From: Avibacterium gallinarum
GTDB lineage: Bacteria; Pseudomonadota; Gammaproteobacteria; Enterobacterales; Pasteurellaceae
DNA: 64,000 nucleotides
Direction: 5' to 3'
NCBI RefSeq assembly: GCF_002921135.1
Contig: NZ_PQVJ01000003.1
Coordinates: forward strand, 16,895 to 80,894
The position numbers and the translations under genes are program-made. Positions 36,869 to 47,541 of the stretch are shown in pieces. Below the pieces are notes generated by a model. That model searched no databases. It had not been told where the DNA came from and was given only the letters and a program-made list of their open reading frames with translations. Position 1 is the first letter of the stretch. Each line of letters begins with the position of its first letter.

Positions 36869-37761
36869 TGAAAAATTATCATTTTTCCACCGCTCTTTTT
36901 ATTCCAGCGAGAAATGGGCGCTACCGTTTTCCTAGCCCAGCAAAATTAAATTTGTTTCTTTATATTAATGGACGCTTGGAAAATGGTTACCACGAATTGC
37001 AGACCTTATTCCAATTTTTGGATTTTGGCGATTGGCTGGAAATTGACGTGCGGGGCGATTCACAAATCATTCTTTCCCCACAAATTCCCCATTTAAAACA
37101 AGAAGATAATCTAATTTATCGCGCAGCGCGTTTACTCCAACAGCACACGGGCTGCCAGCTTGGGGCGAATATTCATTTAGATAAAATCTTGCCTATGGGC
37201 GGAGGCGTTGGTGGTGGCTCATCAAATGCGGCTACCACACTTGTTGCCCTTAATACTTTGTGGAAAACGCAATGCTCCCTTGAAGAGTTGGCTCAGTTAG
37301 GGTTACAGCTGGGCGCTGATGTGCCTATTTTCGTTCACGGCAAAGCGGCCTTTGCAGAAGGTGTGGGGGAAAAAATTCACTATTGTAATCCTACTGAAAA
37401 ATGGTATGTAGTGCTAAAACCTGAAGTTTCCATTTCAACAGGCGTCATTTTTCAAGATCCCAATTTGCCGCGCAATACCCCGAAAAAACCTCTTTCACAA
37501 CTTTTAGCTGAAAATTATACAAACGATTGCGAAAAAATTGTGCGAGATCATTATCCAGAGGTTGAAGAACTGCTGGGCTGGTTGTTACAATATGCACCCG
37601 CAAGATTAACGGGAACAGGGGCTTGTGTTTTCGCAGAATTTGACGATGTTCAATCTGCTCAAGCGGTATTTCTAAATAAGCCAAAAGACTGTTTTGGTTT
37701 TGTTGCAAAGGGGCTAAATGTTTCGCCATTACATCAAATGATGGAGCATTTATTTCAATGA
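36868..37761 (+). CDS. ispE: 4-diphosphocytidyl-2-C-methyl-D-erythritol kinase IspE
   Basis: 297 residues from ATG at 36868, overlapping the lolB stop; the earlier frame start at 36856 lies inside lolB. GHMP kinase of the MEP isoprenoid pathway. Motifs: [18 protein letters not shown] loop [50 protein letters not shown]. Downstream prs follows after 51 bases. Confidence 0.94.
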   Translation: MKNYHFSTALFIPARNGRYRFPSPAKLNLFLYINGRLENGYHELQTLFQFLDFGDWLEIDVRGDSQIILSPQIPHLKQEDNLIYRAARLLQQHTGCQLGANIHLDKILPMGGGVGGGSSNAATTLVALNTLWKTQCSLEELAQLGLQLGADVPIFVHGKAAFAEGVGEKIHYCNPTEKWYVVLKPEVSISTGVIFQDPNLPRNTPKKPLSQLLAENYTNDCEKIVRDHYPEVEELLGWLLQYAPARLTGTGACVFAEFDDVQSAQAVFLNKPKDCFGFVAKGLNVSPLHQMMEHLFQ

Positions 37762-37812
37762 GATCAATATTTTACACATTCTTCCATCTAAAATTCTGAG
37801 GTTAATTTTACA

Positions 37813-38760
37813 ATGCCTGACATAAAACTTTTCGCTGGTAATGCAACGCCAGAACTAGCAAAACGAATTTCTGAACGCTTATACCTCTCGCTTGGTGATG
37901 CCACTGTGGGACGTTTTAGTGATGGGGAAATTCAAGTGCAGATCAATGAAAATGTGCGTGGTAGCGATGTTTTCATTATTCAATCCACTTGTGCACCAAC
38001 AAATGATAACCTAATGGAATTACTTGTGATGGTTGATGCTTTACGCCGTGCATCAGCAGGTCGTATCACTGCGGTAATCCCTTATTTCGGCTATGCTCGC
38101 CAAGATCGCCGTGTGCGCTCTGCACGTGTCCCTATCACTGCAAAAGTGGTGGCGGATTTCTTATCAAGCGTAGGGGTAGATCGTGTTTTAACCTGTGATC
38201 TTCACGCTGAGCAAATTCAAGGATTCTTTGATGTTCCTGTGGATAACGTATTTGGTTCGCCAGTATTAATTCACGATATTTTAAAGAAAACTGATCTTGA
38301 AAATCCAATCGTCGTTTCACCTGATATTGGTGGTGTGGTTCGCGCTCGTGCAGTGGCAAAATTACTCAACGATACCGATATGGCAATCATTGACAAACGC
38401 CGTCCAAAAGCCAATGTATCGCAAGTTATGCACATTATTGGTGATGTAGCTGGACGCGATTGTATTCTCGTTGATGATATGATCGACACGGGTGGAACGC
38501 TATGCAAAGCGGCAGAAGCGTTAAAAGAACGTGGCGCAAGACGCGTTTTTGCTTATGCAACTCACGCCGTATTCTCAGGCTCAGCGGCAAAAAATCTTGC
38601 CAGCGATGCCCTTGATGAAATCGTGGTAACCGACACTATTCCACTTAGCCCAGAAATCAAAGCCTTGGGTAAAGTGCGTGTGCTTACACTTTCAAGTATG
38701 CTTGCCGAAGCGATTCGTCGTATCAGTAACGAAGAATCAATCTCTGCAATGTTTAGTTAA
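37813..38760 (+). CDS. prs: Ribose-phosphate pyrophosphokinase
   Basis: 315 residues, cytoplasmic. Makes PRPP from ribose 5-phosphate and ATP for nucleotide, His and Trp synthesis. Motifs: [59 protein letters not shown] and PRPP loop [12 protein letters not shown]. Length equals E. coli Prs (315). Ends with a strong terminator. Confidence 0.97.
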   Translation: MPDIKLFAGNATPELAKRISERLYLSLGDATVGRFSDGEIQVQINENVRGSDVFIIQSTCAPTNDNLMELLVMVDALRRASAGRITAVIPYFGYARQDRRVRSARVPITAKVVADFLSSVGVDRVLTCDLHAEQIQGFFDVPVDNVFGSPVLIHDILKKTDLENPIVVSPDIGGVVRARAVAKLLNDTDMAIIDKRRPKANVSQVMHIIGDVAGRDCILVDDMIDTGGTLCKAAEALKERGARRVFAYATHAVFSGSAAKNLASDALDEIVVTDTIPLSPEIKALGKVRVLTLSSMLAEAIRRISNEESISAMFS

Positions 38761-38781
38761 TTGCTATAGAATGATAAAACA

Positions 38782-38813
38782 AAAAGCTGATTACAATGTA
38801 ATCAGCTTTTTTT
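38782..38813. terminator. Bidirectional terminator between prs and miaB
   Basis: 13-bp stem AAAAGCTGATTAC (38782-38794) / GTAATCAGCTTTT (38798-38810), with flanking A and T runs. Confidence 0.92.
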
Positions 38814-38866
38814 CAATAAGTATCTCAACACTCAAAAATTGACATTATGATCACTGTTTGGTTGAG

Positions 38867-40291
38867 CTAACCTTGATAATGCCCCACGCCGAGTTCATCT
38901 TCTTTGCGCGTGCGGTTAATCACTGCTTGTGGTGATTGCACCACGCGTAAGCCCATTTGATCTTCAGTACGCACCACATCACCGCGCAGTGAATTGGTGA
39001 ACACATCGGTGATTTTAATATCCACAAATTTGCCGATCATATCTGGTGTTCCCACAAAGTTCACGATACGGTTGGTTTCCGTGCGGCCGGTGAGTTCCAT
39101 CAAATCTTTCTTCGATGGCCCTTCCACTAACACGCGCTGTTCTGTGCCAAGCATTGCACGGCTAAATTGTGCCGCTTGGTTGTTAATGCGTTGTTGTAGC
39201 ACATATAAACGCTGTTTTTTCTCGTCTTCGCTCACATCATCAGGAATATCTGCCGCAGGCGTTCCCGGACGAGCAGAATAGATGAAGCTAAAGCTCATAT
39301 CGAAATTTACTTGTGCGATCAAGTTCATCGTATCTTCAAAATCTTGCTCCGTTTCCCCTGGGAAGCCAACGATAAAATCAGAGCTGATTTGAATATCAGG
39401 GCGCACTTTGCGTAATTTGCGAATAATGGATTTATATTCCAACGCCGTATGCCCACGCTTCATTAAATTCAAAATACGATCAGAACCGCTTTGCACTGGC
39501 AAGTGTAAGAAACTCACTAATTCTGGCGTGTCCGCATACACATCAATAATATCGTCAGTAAATTCAATTGGGTGGCTCGTGGTGAAACGCACGCGATCAA
39601 TGCCATCAATCGCGGCTACTAAACGCAATAATTCAGCGAAAGAACAAATACCACCATCGTGGGTTGGGCCGCGATAAGCATTCACGTTTTGCCCTAATAA
39701 ATTCACTTCACGCACGCCTTGTTCTGCCAGCTGTGCGATTTCAAATAGCACGTCATCAAGCGGGCGGCTCACTTCTTCGCCACGAGTGTAAGGCACTACG
39801 CAGAAAGTACAATATTTATTACAGCCTTCCATAATTGATACGAACGCTGTTGGGCCTTCAGCGCGCGGTTCTGGCAAGCGGTCAAATTTCTCAATTTCAG
39901 GGAAACTGACGTCCACTACGGAACTTTTACCGCCACGGATCTGGTTGATCATTTCAGGCAAGCGGTGTAAAGTTTGTGGCCCGAAAACAATATCCACATA
40001 AGGCGCACGGCTACGAATATGCTCACCCTCTTGTGATGCCACACAACCGCCCACGCCGATCACTAAACCGGGGTTGGTTTTCTTTAATTCTTTCCAACGT
40101 CCTAATTGATGGAACACTTTTTCCTGCGCTTTTTCACGAATAGAGCAAGTGTTCAACAACAACACGTCCGCTTCTTCTGGAATATCCGTTAATTCCAAGC
40201 CGTGCGTGCTGTTTAATAAATCTGCCATTTTTGAGCTGTCATACTCGTTCATTTGGCAGCCCCACGTTTTAATATGTAATTTTTGCGTCAT
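38867..40291 (-). CDS. miaB: tRNA-2-methylthio-N6-dimethylallyladenosine synthase MiaB
   Basis: 474 residues, radical-SAM methylthiotransferase acting on i6A37 of tRNAs. The N-terminal UPF0004 domain binds the auxiliary 4Fe-4S cluster ([31 protein letters not shown]). The radical-SAM triad is CNKYCTFC, with VPYTRGEE after it. The TRAM domain lies near 375-440. Matches the E. coli protein in length. Single gene reading leftward. Confidence 0.96.
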   Translation of the reverse strand: MTQKLHIKTWGCQMNEYDSSKMADLLNSTHGLELTDIPEEADVLLLNTCSIREKAQEKVFHQLGRWKELKKTNPGLVIGVGGCVASQEGEHIRSRAPYVDIVFGPQTLHRLPEMINQIRGGKSSVVDVSFPEIEKFDRLPEPRAEGPTAFVSIMEGCNKYCTFCVVPYTRGEEVSRPLDDVLFEIAQLAEQGVREVNLLGQNVNAYRGPTHDGGICSFAELLRLVAAIDGIDRVRFTTSHPIEFTDDIIDVYADTPELVSFLHLPVQSGSDRILNLMKRGHTALEYKSIIRKLRKVRPDIQISSDFIVGFPGETEQDFEDTMNLIAQVNFDMSFSFIYSARPGTPAADIPDDVSEDEKKQRLYVLQQRINNQAAQFSRAMLGTEQRVLVEGPSKKDLMELTGRTETNRIVNFVGTPDMIGKFVDIKITDVFTNSLRGDVVRTEDQMGLRVVQSPQAVINRTRKEDELGVGHYQG

Positions 40292-40426
40292 AATTTGCTT
40301 TAAATCGTTTAACCTGTAAAAATCGACTGGCTATTTTACCGACTTGTGCTGGTGGTGGCTAGTTAAAATAATCTTTTCTTTTGAATTTTACTCATAAAAG
40401 GTAAACTAACGGGCAGTGAAAAATGC

Positions 40427-40465
40427 AAGTGCGGTATAAAAATTAGCAAAAAAATCACCGCACTT
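40427..40465. repeat. Inverted pair of uptake signal sequences upstream of ubiF
   Basis: AAGTGCGGT (40427-40435) and ACCGCACTT (40457-40465) face each other 21 bases apart and can form a stem-loop. It lies just before the ubiF start, so it would be in the ubiF leader or end a transcript arriving from the left. Confidence 0.6.
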
Positions 40466-40487
40466 TTCGGATAAAAAAGAGGCAAAA

Positions 40488-41660
40488 ATGAATACGCAAC
40501 GCGATGTAATTATTGTTGGCGGCGGAATGGTTGGCGCAGCTTGTGCCGTAGGCTTAGGGCAATTAGGGCTAAACGTGCAAGTGATTGAAAGCGCGCCATT
40601 ACCCACTTTTCAGGAAAATTCCCCTTATGATTTACGCATTTCCGCCATTAGCCTTGCTTCCGTGCAATTACTGCAACAATTACAAAGTTGGCAATATATT
40701 GAACAAATGCGTATTTGCCCCTATCGCGCCTTAGAAACTTGGGAAATTGACGGCTTTTCCACTTATTTTCATTGCAAAGAATTAGATCATTCCGAACTGG
40801 GTTATATGGTGGAAAACAACGTGATCCAACTTGGCTTATGGCAAGCCTTTTCCAAGCTTGAAAACGTGCAAAGTAGCTTGCAGGTGAAAGTGGAACGAGC
40901 TGAAAAGTGCGGTAAAAATTGGCAGATTTTTTTAACTAATGGTGAACAATATTCCGCTCCTTTAGTGATTGCCGCAGACGGTGCAAATTCACAACTACGC
41001 CAAATAGCTGGCATTGGCCTAACGGGCTGGCAATATCGCCAAGATTGTTTATTAATTTTGGTGGACACCGAATTGCCACAGCAAGACATCACTTGGCAGC
41101 AATTTTTCCCTTCTGGCCCAAGAGCCTTTTTACCCCTTGAGGGGCAACAGGCTTGCCTTGTGTGGTATGACAGCCCAGAAAAAATCGCTCAACTGAAACA
41201 ATTATCCAAAGAAAAATTAGCCCACGCCATTGAGCAATCTTTCCCTACAAGATTGGGGCAAGTTAAGGTGCAAAAAGCAGGCAGTTTTGCCCTCACCCGC
41301 CGCCACGCTCAGCAATATTATCATCAAGGCATTGTGCTAGTGGGCGATGCCGCTCACACCATTAATCCATTGGCTGGGCAAGGCGTAAACTTAGGTTTTA
41401 AAGACGTAAAAGCGTTGTTACAAGTGATCGAAAGTGCGGTGCAAAATCAACAAAATTTTGCTTCTGATGAGGTGCTGAAAAAATACCAAGCCTTGCGCCA
41501 AAAAGACAATTTACTAATGCAATCAGCGATGGATTTATTCTACAAAGGCTTTAAAACAGAATTACTGCCGCTCAAAATCGCCCGCAACGCCGCCCTTTTC
41601 TTAGCGTCCAAAGCCACACCATTGAAAAAACAAGCATTGAAGTATGCGTTGGGGTTATAG
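40488..41660 (+). CDS. ubiF: Ubiquinone biosynthesis FAD monooxygenase UbiF
   Basis: 390 residues, FAD-dependent hydroxylase of the UbiH/UbiF/VisC family. It hydroxylates the ring in late aerobic ubiquinone synthesis. FAD motifs VIIVGGGMVGAACAV (residues 8-22), DGANSQLRQIAG and VGDAAHTINPLAGQGVNLG. Blocks LGYMVEN, TWQQFFPSGPRAFLPL, LVWYDSP and the C-terminal KKQALKYALGL agree with E. coli UbiF (391) better than UbiH or UbiI. Preceded by a ribosome site at AAAAGAGGC. Confidence 0.88.
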   Translation: MNTQRDVIIVGGGMVGAACAVGLGQLGLNVQVIESAPLPTFQENSPYDLRISAISLASVQLLQQLQSWQYIEQMRICPYRALETWEIDGFSTYFHCKELDHSELGYMVENNVIQLGLWQAFSKLENVQSSLQVKVERAEKCGKNWQIFLTNGEQYSAPLVIAADGANSQLRQIAGIGLTGWQYRQDCLLILVDTELPQQDITWQQFFPSGPRAFLPLEGQQACLVWYDSPEKIAQLKQLSKEKLAHAIEQSFPTRLGQVKVQKAGSFALTRRHAQQYYHQGIVLVGDAAHTINPLAGQGVNLGFKDVKALLQVIESAVQNQQNFASDEVLKKYQALRQKDNLLMQSAMDLFYKGFKTELLPLKIARNAALFLASKATPLKKQALKYALGL

Positions 41661-41680
41661 TAAGTAAGGAGCAAGTAACT

Positions 41681-41710
41681 ATAAAAATGCGGTGAAAAAT
41701 CACCGCACTT
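41681..41710 (-). terminator. USS-containing terminator of cpdA
   Basis: Stem TGCGGTGA (41688-41695) / TCACCGCA (41700-41707), followed on the minus strand by TTTTTATAG. The ACCGCACTT uptake signal (41702-41710) forms one arm. Confidence 0.75.
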
Positions 41711-41730
41711 AGTTATTTGCTCTTCCTCAA

Positions 41731-42561
41731 CTAATAGCCCTCCCCGAGCATATTCGGTAGGAATGTAGCTTGTTGGATACGTTTCACTCGGGTTTCAATG
41801 CGTCCATCATTGTAAAGCTCAATTTCACGCCAACCAGGTTGTAATGTGTCCAATGCGAAGCTGTTGCTATCAGGTTTAAATTGAATGCAGGTGGACGGCG
41901 TTGCCATCACTTTGTAGCCCTTCCATTCGCTATCCACAGCTTGGTGGATATGTCCATATAAAATGCCTTTCACATTGTTAAATGGTGATAAGGCATAGGC
42001 TAAATCTAACGCATTGCGTAAATTATGCTGATCTAGCCAAGCAGAGTTCGTAGATAAGATATGGTGATGCAACACCACCAAAGAATAGCGCTCTGGATAA
42101 TCTTTCAGTTTAGATGACAGCCAATCAATCTGATATTGTCCGAGCTGTCCGTGAGGTACGCCAAAAACTTGGCTATCAAGCATTAAGATCTGCCAGTGTT
42201 CACCAATTAAAAGATGTTTAAGCGGATTAATATTGCCGTTATTATGATTAAGAATATCAAACATCTTAGGTTGAAAATCGTGATTTCCGGGGATCCAAAA
42301 CACCATTTTCTCTAAGCACTGCACTGTTTCGCAAAAACGTAAATACCCTTCACTGCTACTGTCTTGCACCAAGTCCCCTGTGGCAAGAACCAACTCATAA
42401 TCAAAGTCACTTTGTTTAATTTCACTTAAAACTTGGTTGAAGCTGGCTTGGGTGTTGATACCAAGCAATTCACCGTTTTCGTCCTTAAACAAATGAGGAT
42501 CTGTAATCTGCACCAAACGTACAACGTCATTGTCCGTTGGATATGTATAAGTATTGACCAA
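41731..42561 (-). CDS. cpdA: 3',5'-cyclic-AMP phosphodiesterase CpdA
   Basis: 276 residues, calcineurin-like metallophosphoesterase that hydrolyses cAMP and so tunes CRP signalling, which also controls competence in this family. Metal ligands: QITDPHLF, ATGDLVQD, PGNHDFQ, VVLHHHIL and YGHIHQA. Length close to E. coli CpdA (275). In E. coli it is linked to nudF, as here. Confidence 0.92.
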   Translation of the reverse strand: MVNTYTYPTDNDVVRLVQITDPHLFKDENGELLGINTQASFNQVLSEIKQSDFDYELVLATGDLVQDSSSEGYLRFCETVQCLEKMVFWIPGNHDFQPKMFDILNHNNGNINPLKHLLIGEHWQILMLDSQVFGVPHGQLGQYQIDWLSSKLKDYPERYSLVVLHHHILSTNSAWLDQHNLRNALDLAYALSPFNNVKGILYGHIHQAVDSEWKGYKVMATPSTCIQFKPDSNSFALDTLQPGWREIELYNDGRIETRVKRIQQATFLPNMLGEGY

Positions 42562-42702
42562 AGTACGCTCTCCTCCTGTTATATTTATTATTAATTTTTG
42601 TTATACGTTACGAATTTGAAAAAAAATTGCATTAGGTAAATCTAAAAAATGCTAGCGGGATCAAAGTTTACGCCAAATTTTCTATTAAAAATTCGATCCA
42701 GT

Positions 42703-43335
42703 TCACATTTTTGACCATTCTTTTTGTAAAGAAAGGTAATTTAATTGTAGCCACAGCAAACCTGTTACCGCTAAGCCATTATCAATCTTACCATTGCAAA
42801 CCCATTCGTAAGCAGTTTGACGCGGGATAACGTGAACGCGGATATCTTCATTTTCATCGGCCAAGCCGTGAATACCCTGTGCTTTTTGGCTATCTACTTT
42901 GCCGACAAATAAATGAATGCGTTCCACAATGCCCCCAGGGCTATCCCAAAAGCTCATCACTTCACGCAAATGTTCTACTTGTACGCCAGCTTCTTCTTGG
43001 CTTTCACGCTGCGCCACTTCATCGGGTTGCTCGTCTTCTTCCACCATACCGGCGATCAGTTCTAACAACCAAGGGGATTGGCTGAGCTGTGGGTTATAAG
43101 CACCGATGCGCACCTGTTCTACCATCACCACGCTATCGGCATCAGGATCATAAGCCACCACCACAGAAGCTGCGCCTTTCACCAGCAATTCACGGGTTAC
43201 TACACCGCTTTCACCGCCAGCAAACAGCTTATGTTTAAAATAGACTTTCTTTAAATTAAAAAAACCGTTATAAAGCGGTTCTTCCTTGATAATTTCAATA
43301 TCCTGTTGGGTAAATTGCTGTAAGTCGGACATCAT
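42703..43335 (-). CDS. nudF: ADP-ribose pyrophosphatase NudF
   Basis: 210 residues, Nudix hydrolase that splits ADP-ribose to AMP and ribose 5-phosphate. Nudix box GMVEEDEQPDEVAQRESQEE (G-x5-E-x7-RE-x2-EE). The N-terminal block QDIEIIKEEPLYNGFFNLKK is typical of the ADPRase subgroup. Neighbour of cpdA. Confidence 0.92.
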   Translation of the reverse strand: MMSDLQQFTQQDIEIIKEEPLYNGFFNLKKVYFKHKLFAGGESGVVTRELLVKGAASVVVAYDPDADSVVMVEQVRIGAYNPQLSQSPWLLELIAGMVEEDEQPDEVAQRESQEEAGVQVEHLREVMSFWDSPGGIVERIHLFVGKVDSQKAQGIHGLADENEDIRVHVIPRQTAYEWVCNGKIDNGLAVTGLLWLQLNYLSLQKEWSKM

Positions 43336-43449
43336 TTTTCCTCGTATAAAATTTTGCTAAGAATACGCCAGTTTTTTACAAAAAAAATGTAATTTTTCTG
43401 ATCTTTGTTGAAAAATTTGACCTTGTTCACAAAACCTGTGAAAAATCGG

Positions 43450-43857
43450 CTAACTTTTCTTCAGGCGATCTGAGCTAACCAAGAATAGCGCAATCACCAT
43501 TAGCAAAATCGATCCAGAAAAGAGCAAAGTATTTACTGGGCTAGAATGATCCACAATGATTAAGCGCACCATTGCGGTGATCCCGATATATAAAAAATAA
43601 CGCAATGGAAAGTGATAATCGGTTTTGAAGTATTTCACAATCAAGGCTAAAAACTCAAAATAAAGGAAATACACCACAATTTTTTCCACCAACAAATAAG
43701 AAGCTTCTTTTGATTGCTCAAATAAGACAAGGGCTAAAGCATAGGTTTCTTTCGCCAGAAAGACCACCAAAATTAAGGCGAGAATGAGTAAGGAAACATT
43801 CAAAATCCACTGCAAAAAGGACGAAATCCCCTGTGGGAAAAAATGTTTTTCGTTCAT
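43450..43857 (-). CDS. psiE: PsiE-family membrane protein
   Basis: 135 residues, four transmembrane helices (about 15-35, 55-75, 85-105, 110-130) with conserved [24 protein letters not shown]. Phosphate-starvation-inducible family in E. coli (136 residues); biochemical role unknown. Confidence 0.85.
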   Translation of the reverse strand: MNEKHFFPQGISSFLQWILNVSLLILALILVVFLAKETYALALVLFEQSKEASYLLVEKIVVYFLYFEFLALIVKYFKTDYHFPLRYFLYIGITAMVRLIIVDHSSPVNTLLFSGSILLMVIALFLVSSDRLKKS

Positions 43858-43883
43858 TTTAGTTTTCCTTATTAAATAAAAAA

Positions 43884-44570
43884 TTAGATAAAAAATCGCT
43901 CGAAAATTTCAGCTAATTGCTTGATTAATGTAGCCTTGCCAGCCACATCTTGATCTTGCCAAGATTGCACTAAAATCTCAGGGTCGAAATGCGCGCGAGC
44001 CAGCTCTGCCATTGGCAAATAGCTGATATGCCACGGCTCATAACCAATCTCTAATCTCGCTGGCATTTGCGAAAAAGGAAAGGCAAAATCAAATTTCGCC
44101 ACATTTTCTTGCAGCCACACGCTGAGTTCAGCAAAATAACCGCCTTGTGTATATTCCCAAGGCTCAAGTTGTAATTTTTGATCTGCTGGCAATAAATCAG
44201 GATCAAAAATATCCACTTCCGTTCCCCAGTGATGACGGCTTCCCCCTGGCAAGGCTGACCAACGCAAAATCGCTTGGCATTTTTCCCAATCAGAACAACA
44301 AGATAAGTCAAGTGCTTGTCCTTCATCATTATGCACTTTACGCTTGCCCGCAAATTTCTCATTCCAAATCATTTGCTGACGCTGGAAATCACGAAAGCTA
44401 CTGGCGGGCTGCAAATTAAAGCCATTTTTCACCGCACTTTGCTGTAAGCCCTGAAAGGCTTTTAAAGCATCAGGCTGAAGAAAATGTTGTGTCGAGAACG
44501 GGCAAGGCAAGGGGGACAAATGCTCACGCGATTTTCCCGTGAGCATTGCAGGCGTAAAACTCGCTTTCAT
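43884..44570 (-). CDS. M15-family (VanY-like) D-Ala-D-Ala carboxypeptidase domain protein
   Basis: 228 residues. Zinc peptidase fold of family M15[25 protein letters not shown] (zinc His and Asp) and [11 protein letters not shown] (catalytic Glu, zinc His). Such enzymes trim D-Ala from peptidoglycan peptides. No clear signal peptide is seen, so export is uncertain; a cytoplasmic peptidase is possible. One-base overlap with dapE upstream, so co-translated. Confidence 0.82.
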   Translation of the reverse strand: MKASFTPAMLTGKSREHLSPLPCPFSTQHFLQPDALKAFQGLQQSAVKNGFNLQPASSFRDFQRQQMIWNEKFAGKRKVHNDEGQALDLSCCSDWEKCQAILRWSALPGGSRHHWGTEVDIFDPDLLPADQKLQLEPWEYTQGGYFAELSVWLQENVAKFDFAFPFSQMPARLEIGYEPWHISYLPMAELARAHFDPEILVQSWQDQDVAGKATLIKQLAEIFERFFI

Positions 44571-45709
44571 TATGCGTCCTTATTCAGCAAATTCATCAAC
44601 ATTTGCTGATAAACCTCGCCCAAAGTGGCAAGATCTTGACAACTTACGCATTCATTCACTTTATGAATGGTGGCATTTAATGGCCCAAGTTCCACCACTT
44701 CAGCCCCCATTAAAGCAATAAAACGCCCGTCTGACGTGCCACCACCCGTTTCAAGTGCGGGGGTAATTTGGGCAATTTTTTCAAGACTATCCACCACAGC
44801 ATTCACCAGTTTACCCGGTTTTGTTAAAAATGGCTTGCCCGATAAATTCCATTCAATGCGATAATCAAGCTGATGTTTTTTCAGCATTTGTTCTACGGTT
44901 TGCTTAATTAACTCGTCTGTTACTTCCGTGCAATAACGCAAATTAAACTGCACATAAAACTCACCGGGGATCACATTATTACTCCCCGTTCCCGCTTGAA
45001 TATTAGCAATCTGCAAACTAGTTGGCGGAAAAAATTCATTGCCTTGATCCCATTGATAAGTGGTTAATTCTTTTAGAAAATCAACGGATTTATGCACGGG
45101 ATTATCGGCTAAATGAGGATAGGCAACGTGTCCTTGCACGCCTTCAATATACAGATTTCCCGTAATAGAACCGCGGCGACCATTTTTCACCACATCGCCC
45201 AATTTCTCAGCACTCGAAGGCTCGCCCACAAGGCAATAATCAATGGCTTCACCGCGAGCCATTAAGGTTTCCACCACCCGCACCGTACCATCTTTTGCGG
45301 CAGCTTCTTCATCGGAAGTAATCAACAATGCAATCGTCCCTGCGTGATCGGGGTTGGCTTTTACATAGTTTTCTGCCGCCACAATCATTGCGGCAAGCGA
45401 ACCTTTCATATCCGCCGCACCACGTCCGTAAAGCATATCGTCCACAATTTTTGCGGAAAACGGTGGATATTGCCATTGGCTTTCATCACCCACTGGCACA
45501 ACGTCCGTATGCCCCGCAAATGCCACCACAGGACGCGCTGAACCGTGCGTTGCCCACAGATTTAGCGTGTCATTAAAAGGAAGCCATTCGATATGAAAAC
45601 CTAATTTTTCTAACCGTTCTGCGATCAACTGCTGACAACCTTGATCATCAGGGCTAATAGAGGGACGCTGGATCAACTGTTGGGCTAAGGTGAGAATCGA
45701 ATTTTTCAT
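44570..45709 (-). CDS. dapE: Succinyl-diaminopimelate desuccinylase
   Basis: 379 residues, M20-family di-zinc hydrolase in lysine and meso-DAP synthesis. Zinc and catalytic residues in [41 protein letters not shown] and VGEPSS; the late His is in the [12 protein letters not shown] segment. Same length class as H. influenzae DapE. Forms an operon with yffB upstream and the M15 gene downstream, all cell-wall related. Confidence 0.95.
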   Translation of the reverse strand: MKNSILTLAQQLIQRPSISPDDQGCQQLIAERLEKLGFHIEWLPFNDTLNLWATHGSARPVVAFAGHTDVVPVGDESQWQYPPFSAKIVDDMLYGRGAADMKGSLAAMIVAAENYVKANPDHAGTIALLITSDEEAAAKDGTVRVVETLMARGEAIDYCLVGEPSSAEKLGDVVKNGRRGSITGNLYIEGVQGHVAYPHLADNPVHKSVDFLKELTTYQWDQGNEFFPPTSLQIANIQAGTGSNNVIPGEFYVQFNLRYCTEVTDELIKQTVEQMLKKHQLDYRIEWNLSGKPFLTKPGKLVNAVVDSLEKIAQITPALETGGGTSDGRFIALMGAEVVELGPLNATIHKVNECVSCQDLATLGEVYQQMLMNLLNKDA

Positions 45710-45724
45710 TTTATTTTGCCTCAG

Positions 45725-46072
45725 CTATTTTCCAAATGCCTGACTGTACGCTGTTGCGTCAAATCCCATTAACGCAATGCCATCTTGTAAAATAATCGGG
45801 CGTTTAATCAGCGTTGGCTGTTCAAATAAAACCTCAAGTGCGGTGCTTTTTGACAACGTTTTTTTCACTTCATCAGGCAAATTACGCCATGTCGTGCTAC
45901 GCTTATTCACCAAATTTTCCCAGCCAAACTGAGCTTCCGCCTGTTCTAACCAAGCCTTATCTAGCCCGTCCACACGGTAATCGTGCAAGCGATGTTCAAT
46001 GTCATTATCCGCCAACCATTTCAACGCTTTTTTCACCGTATCGCAATTCTTAATGCCGTAAAGAGTAATCAT
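45725..46072 (-). CDS. yffB: ArsC/Spx-family protein YffB
   Basis: 115 residues, thioredoxin-like ArsC fold with single N-terminal Cys in YGIKNCDTVKKALKWL and late RPIILQDG. Commonly encoded with dapE. Function unknown; possibly glutathione-linked reductase. Confidence 0.85.
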   Translation of the reverse strand: MITLYGIKNCDTVKKALKWLADNDIEHRLHDYRVDGLDKAWLEQAEAQFGWENLVNKRSTTWRNLPDEVKKTLSKSTALEVLFEQPTLIKRPIILQDGIALMGFDATAYSQAFGK

Positions 46073-46101
46073 TTTTTGTCCTTTTTATTTTCTAATGTTT
46101 C

Positions 46102-46250
46102 GGGCGGACACACAGGTCCGCCCCTATATATTCATTATACTGATATAAAATTTATCTAAATGCTCCGTAGGGTGGGTTTCAGCCCACCAAAGGGAGAAAT
46201 CTCATTAAATGGTGGGCTAAAGCCCACCCTACTTCACTATGCGTCCGCCC
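46102..46250. repeat. Nested palindromic element between thrC and yffB
   Basis: Two 23-base arms, 46167-46189 and 46210-46232, are inverted copies (two mismatches), and each is itself a hairpin built on GGTGGG/CCCACC. Outside them GGGCGGAC (46102-46109, itself facing GTCCGCCC at 46116-46123) is matched by GTCCGCCC at 46243-46250. No ORF. Could be a MITE or REP-like element or an unusual terminator of thrC. Confidence 0.7.
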
Positions 46251-46261
46251 TTTTTACAAAA

Positions 46262-47539
46262 TTATTTCTTCAACAAATACGCCTTTAACGTTGCAAAATC
46301 ATTATCCATTTCATCTGAAAGCAATGGCAATTTGTTGTGTTTATCCAAGGCTTCAGGTAAAGGTAATTCCGTTGATAAAATTCGCTCGACGCTTTCTTTG
46401 AATTTTGCAGGGTGAGCAGTGCAAAGGAATAATCCTGTTTCGCCAGCTTGTAAATCTTGTTTTAACACGCCGTAGGCGATCGCACCGTGCGGTTCGCATA
46501 GATAGCCTTGCTCGTTCATTGCTTGCAAGGTGTGTTCAGTTTGCTCATCACTCATTGCGGCGGAATGAAGCTCTGACAATGCCCAGCCGTTGCGTTTGAA
46601 GAGTTCTTCTACACGAGGCCAGTTATTTGGGCGGCTAACGTCCATTGCGTTTGATAAGGTTGCCACGGTGTCATTTGGCGACCATTCGCCCGAGCTTAAA
46701 TAGCGTGGTACGGTGTCATTTGCATTGGTAGCCGCGATGAAACGTTTGATCGGTAAGCCCATTGTTTTAGCGATAAGCCCCGCAGTCAGGTTGCCGAAAT
46801 TACCACTTGGTACAGAAACCACAATGTTTTCGCGCTCTGCTTTTGGCAGTTGTGCTACCGCTTCAAAATAATAACAAACCTGTGCTAATAAACGGCTAAT
46901 ATTAATGGAGTTGGCCGAATTTAAGCCGATCGCTTGGCGAAGCTCGGCATCATCAAACGCCTGTTTAACCAGAGCTTGGCAGTCATCAAAATCACCGTTG
47001 ATGGCAATCGTGCGAATATTTCCGCCAAGGGTGCAGAATAATTTTTCTTGCAATGGGCTGATTTTGCCTTTTGGATATAAAATCACCACGTCAATATTTT
47101 CTAATCCATAAAAGGCGTGAGCCACTGCTGCCCCTGTGTCACCTGAGGTTGCGGTTAAAATAGTGATTTTGCCATCGCCACGAACGGTTGCTAGGGCTTG
47201 TGCCATAAAGCGCCCACCAAAATCTTTAAAGGCAAGAGTTGGCCCGTGAAATAATTCTAAGGCATAAATATGCTCTGCCACTTTTTCTACTGGTGCTGGG
47301 AAGATAAAGGCATTTTTCACCATTTGAGCCAGTTTATCCGCTGGAATTTCATCACCAATTAATGCCCCTAGGATTTTCTCGCTACGCTCAACCAAAGGTA
47401 ACTCAAGCAAGGCATCAATGTTGTCTAAGTGCGGGATAATTTCAGGGAAAAATAGCCCTTGATCTTTACCTAGCCCTTGGCGTACTGCTTGGGCGAAATT
47501 TACTTGTTCTTCAGGGTGCTTGATGTTGTATAAATTCAT
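46262..47539 (-). CDS. thrC: Threonine synthase
   Basis: 425 residues, PLP enzyme converting O-phosphohomoserine to threonine. PLP lysine in LAFKDFGGRFMAQ, phosphate loop TATSGDTGAAVAHAF, and SVPSGNFGNLTAG. Last gene of the thr operon, but separated from thrB by two non-biosynthetic genes. Its ribosome site AAAGG lies in the last codons of the HEPN gene, only two bases separating the stop and the ATG. Confidence 0.95.
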   Translation of the reverse strand: MNLYNIKHPEEQVNFAQAVRQGLGKDQGLFFPEIIPHLDNIDALLELPLVERSEKILGALIGDEIPADKLAQMVKNAFIFPAPVEKVAEHIYALELFHGPTLAFKDFGGRFMAQALATVRGDGKITILTATSGDTGAAVAHAFYGLENIDVVILYPKGKISPLQEKLFCTLGGNIRTIAINGDFDDCQALVKQAFDDAELRQAIGLNSANSINISRLLAQVCYYFEAVAQLPKAERENIVVSVPSGNFGNLTAGLIAKTMGLPIKRFIAATNANDTVPRYLSSGEWSPNDTVATLSNAMDVSRPNNWPRVEELFKRNGWALSELHSAAMSDEQTEHTLQAMNEQGYLCEPHGAIAYGVLKQDLQAGETGLFLCTAHPAKFKESVERILSTELPLPEALDKHNKLPLLSDEMDNDFATLKAYLLKK

Positions 47540-47541
47540 AA

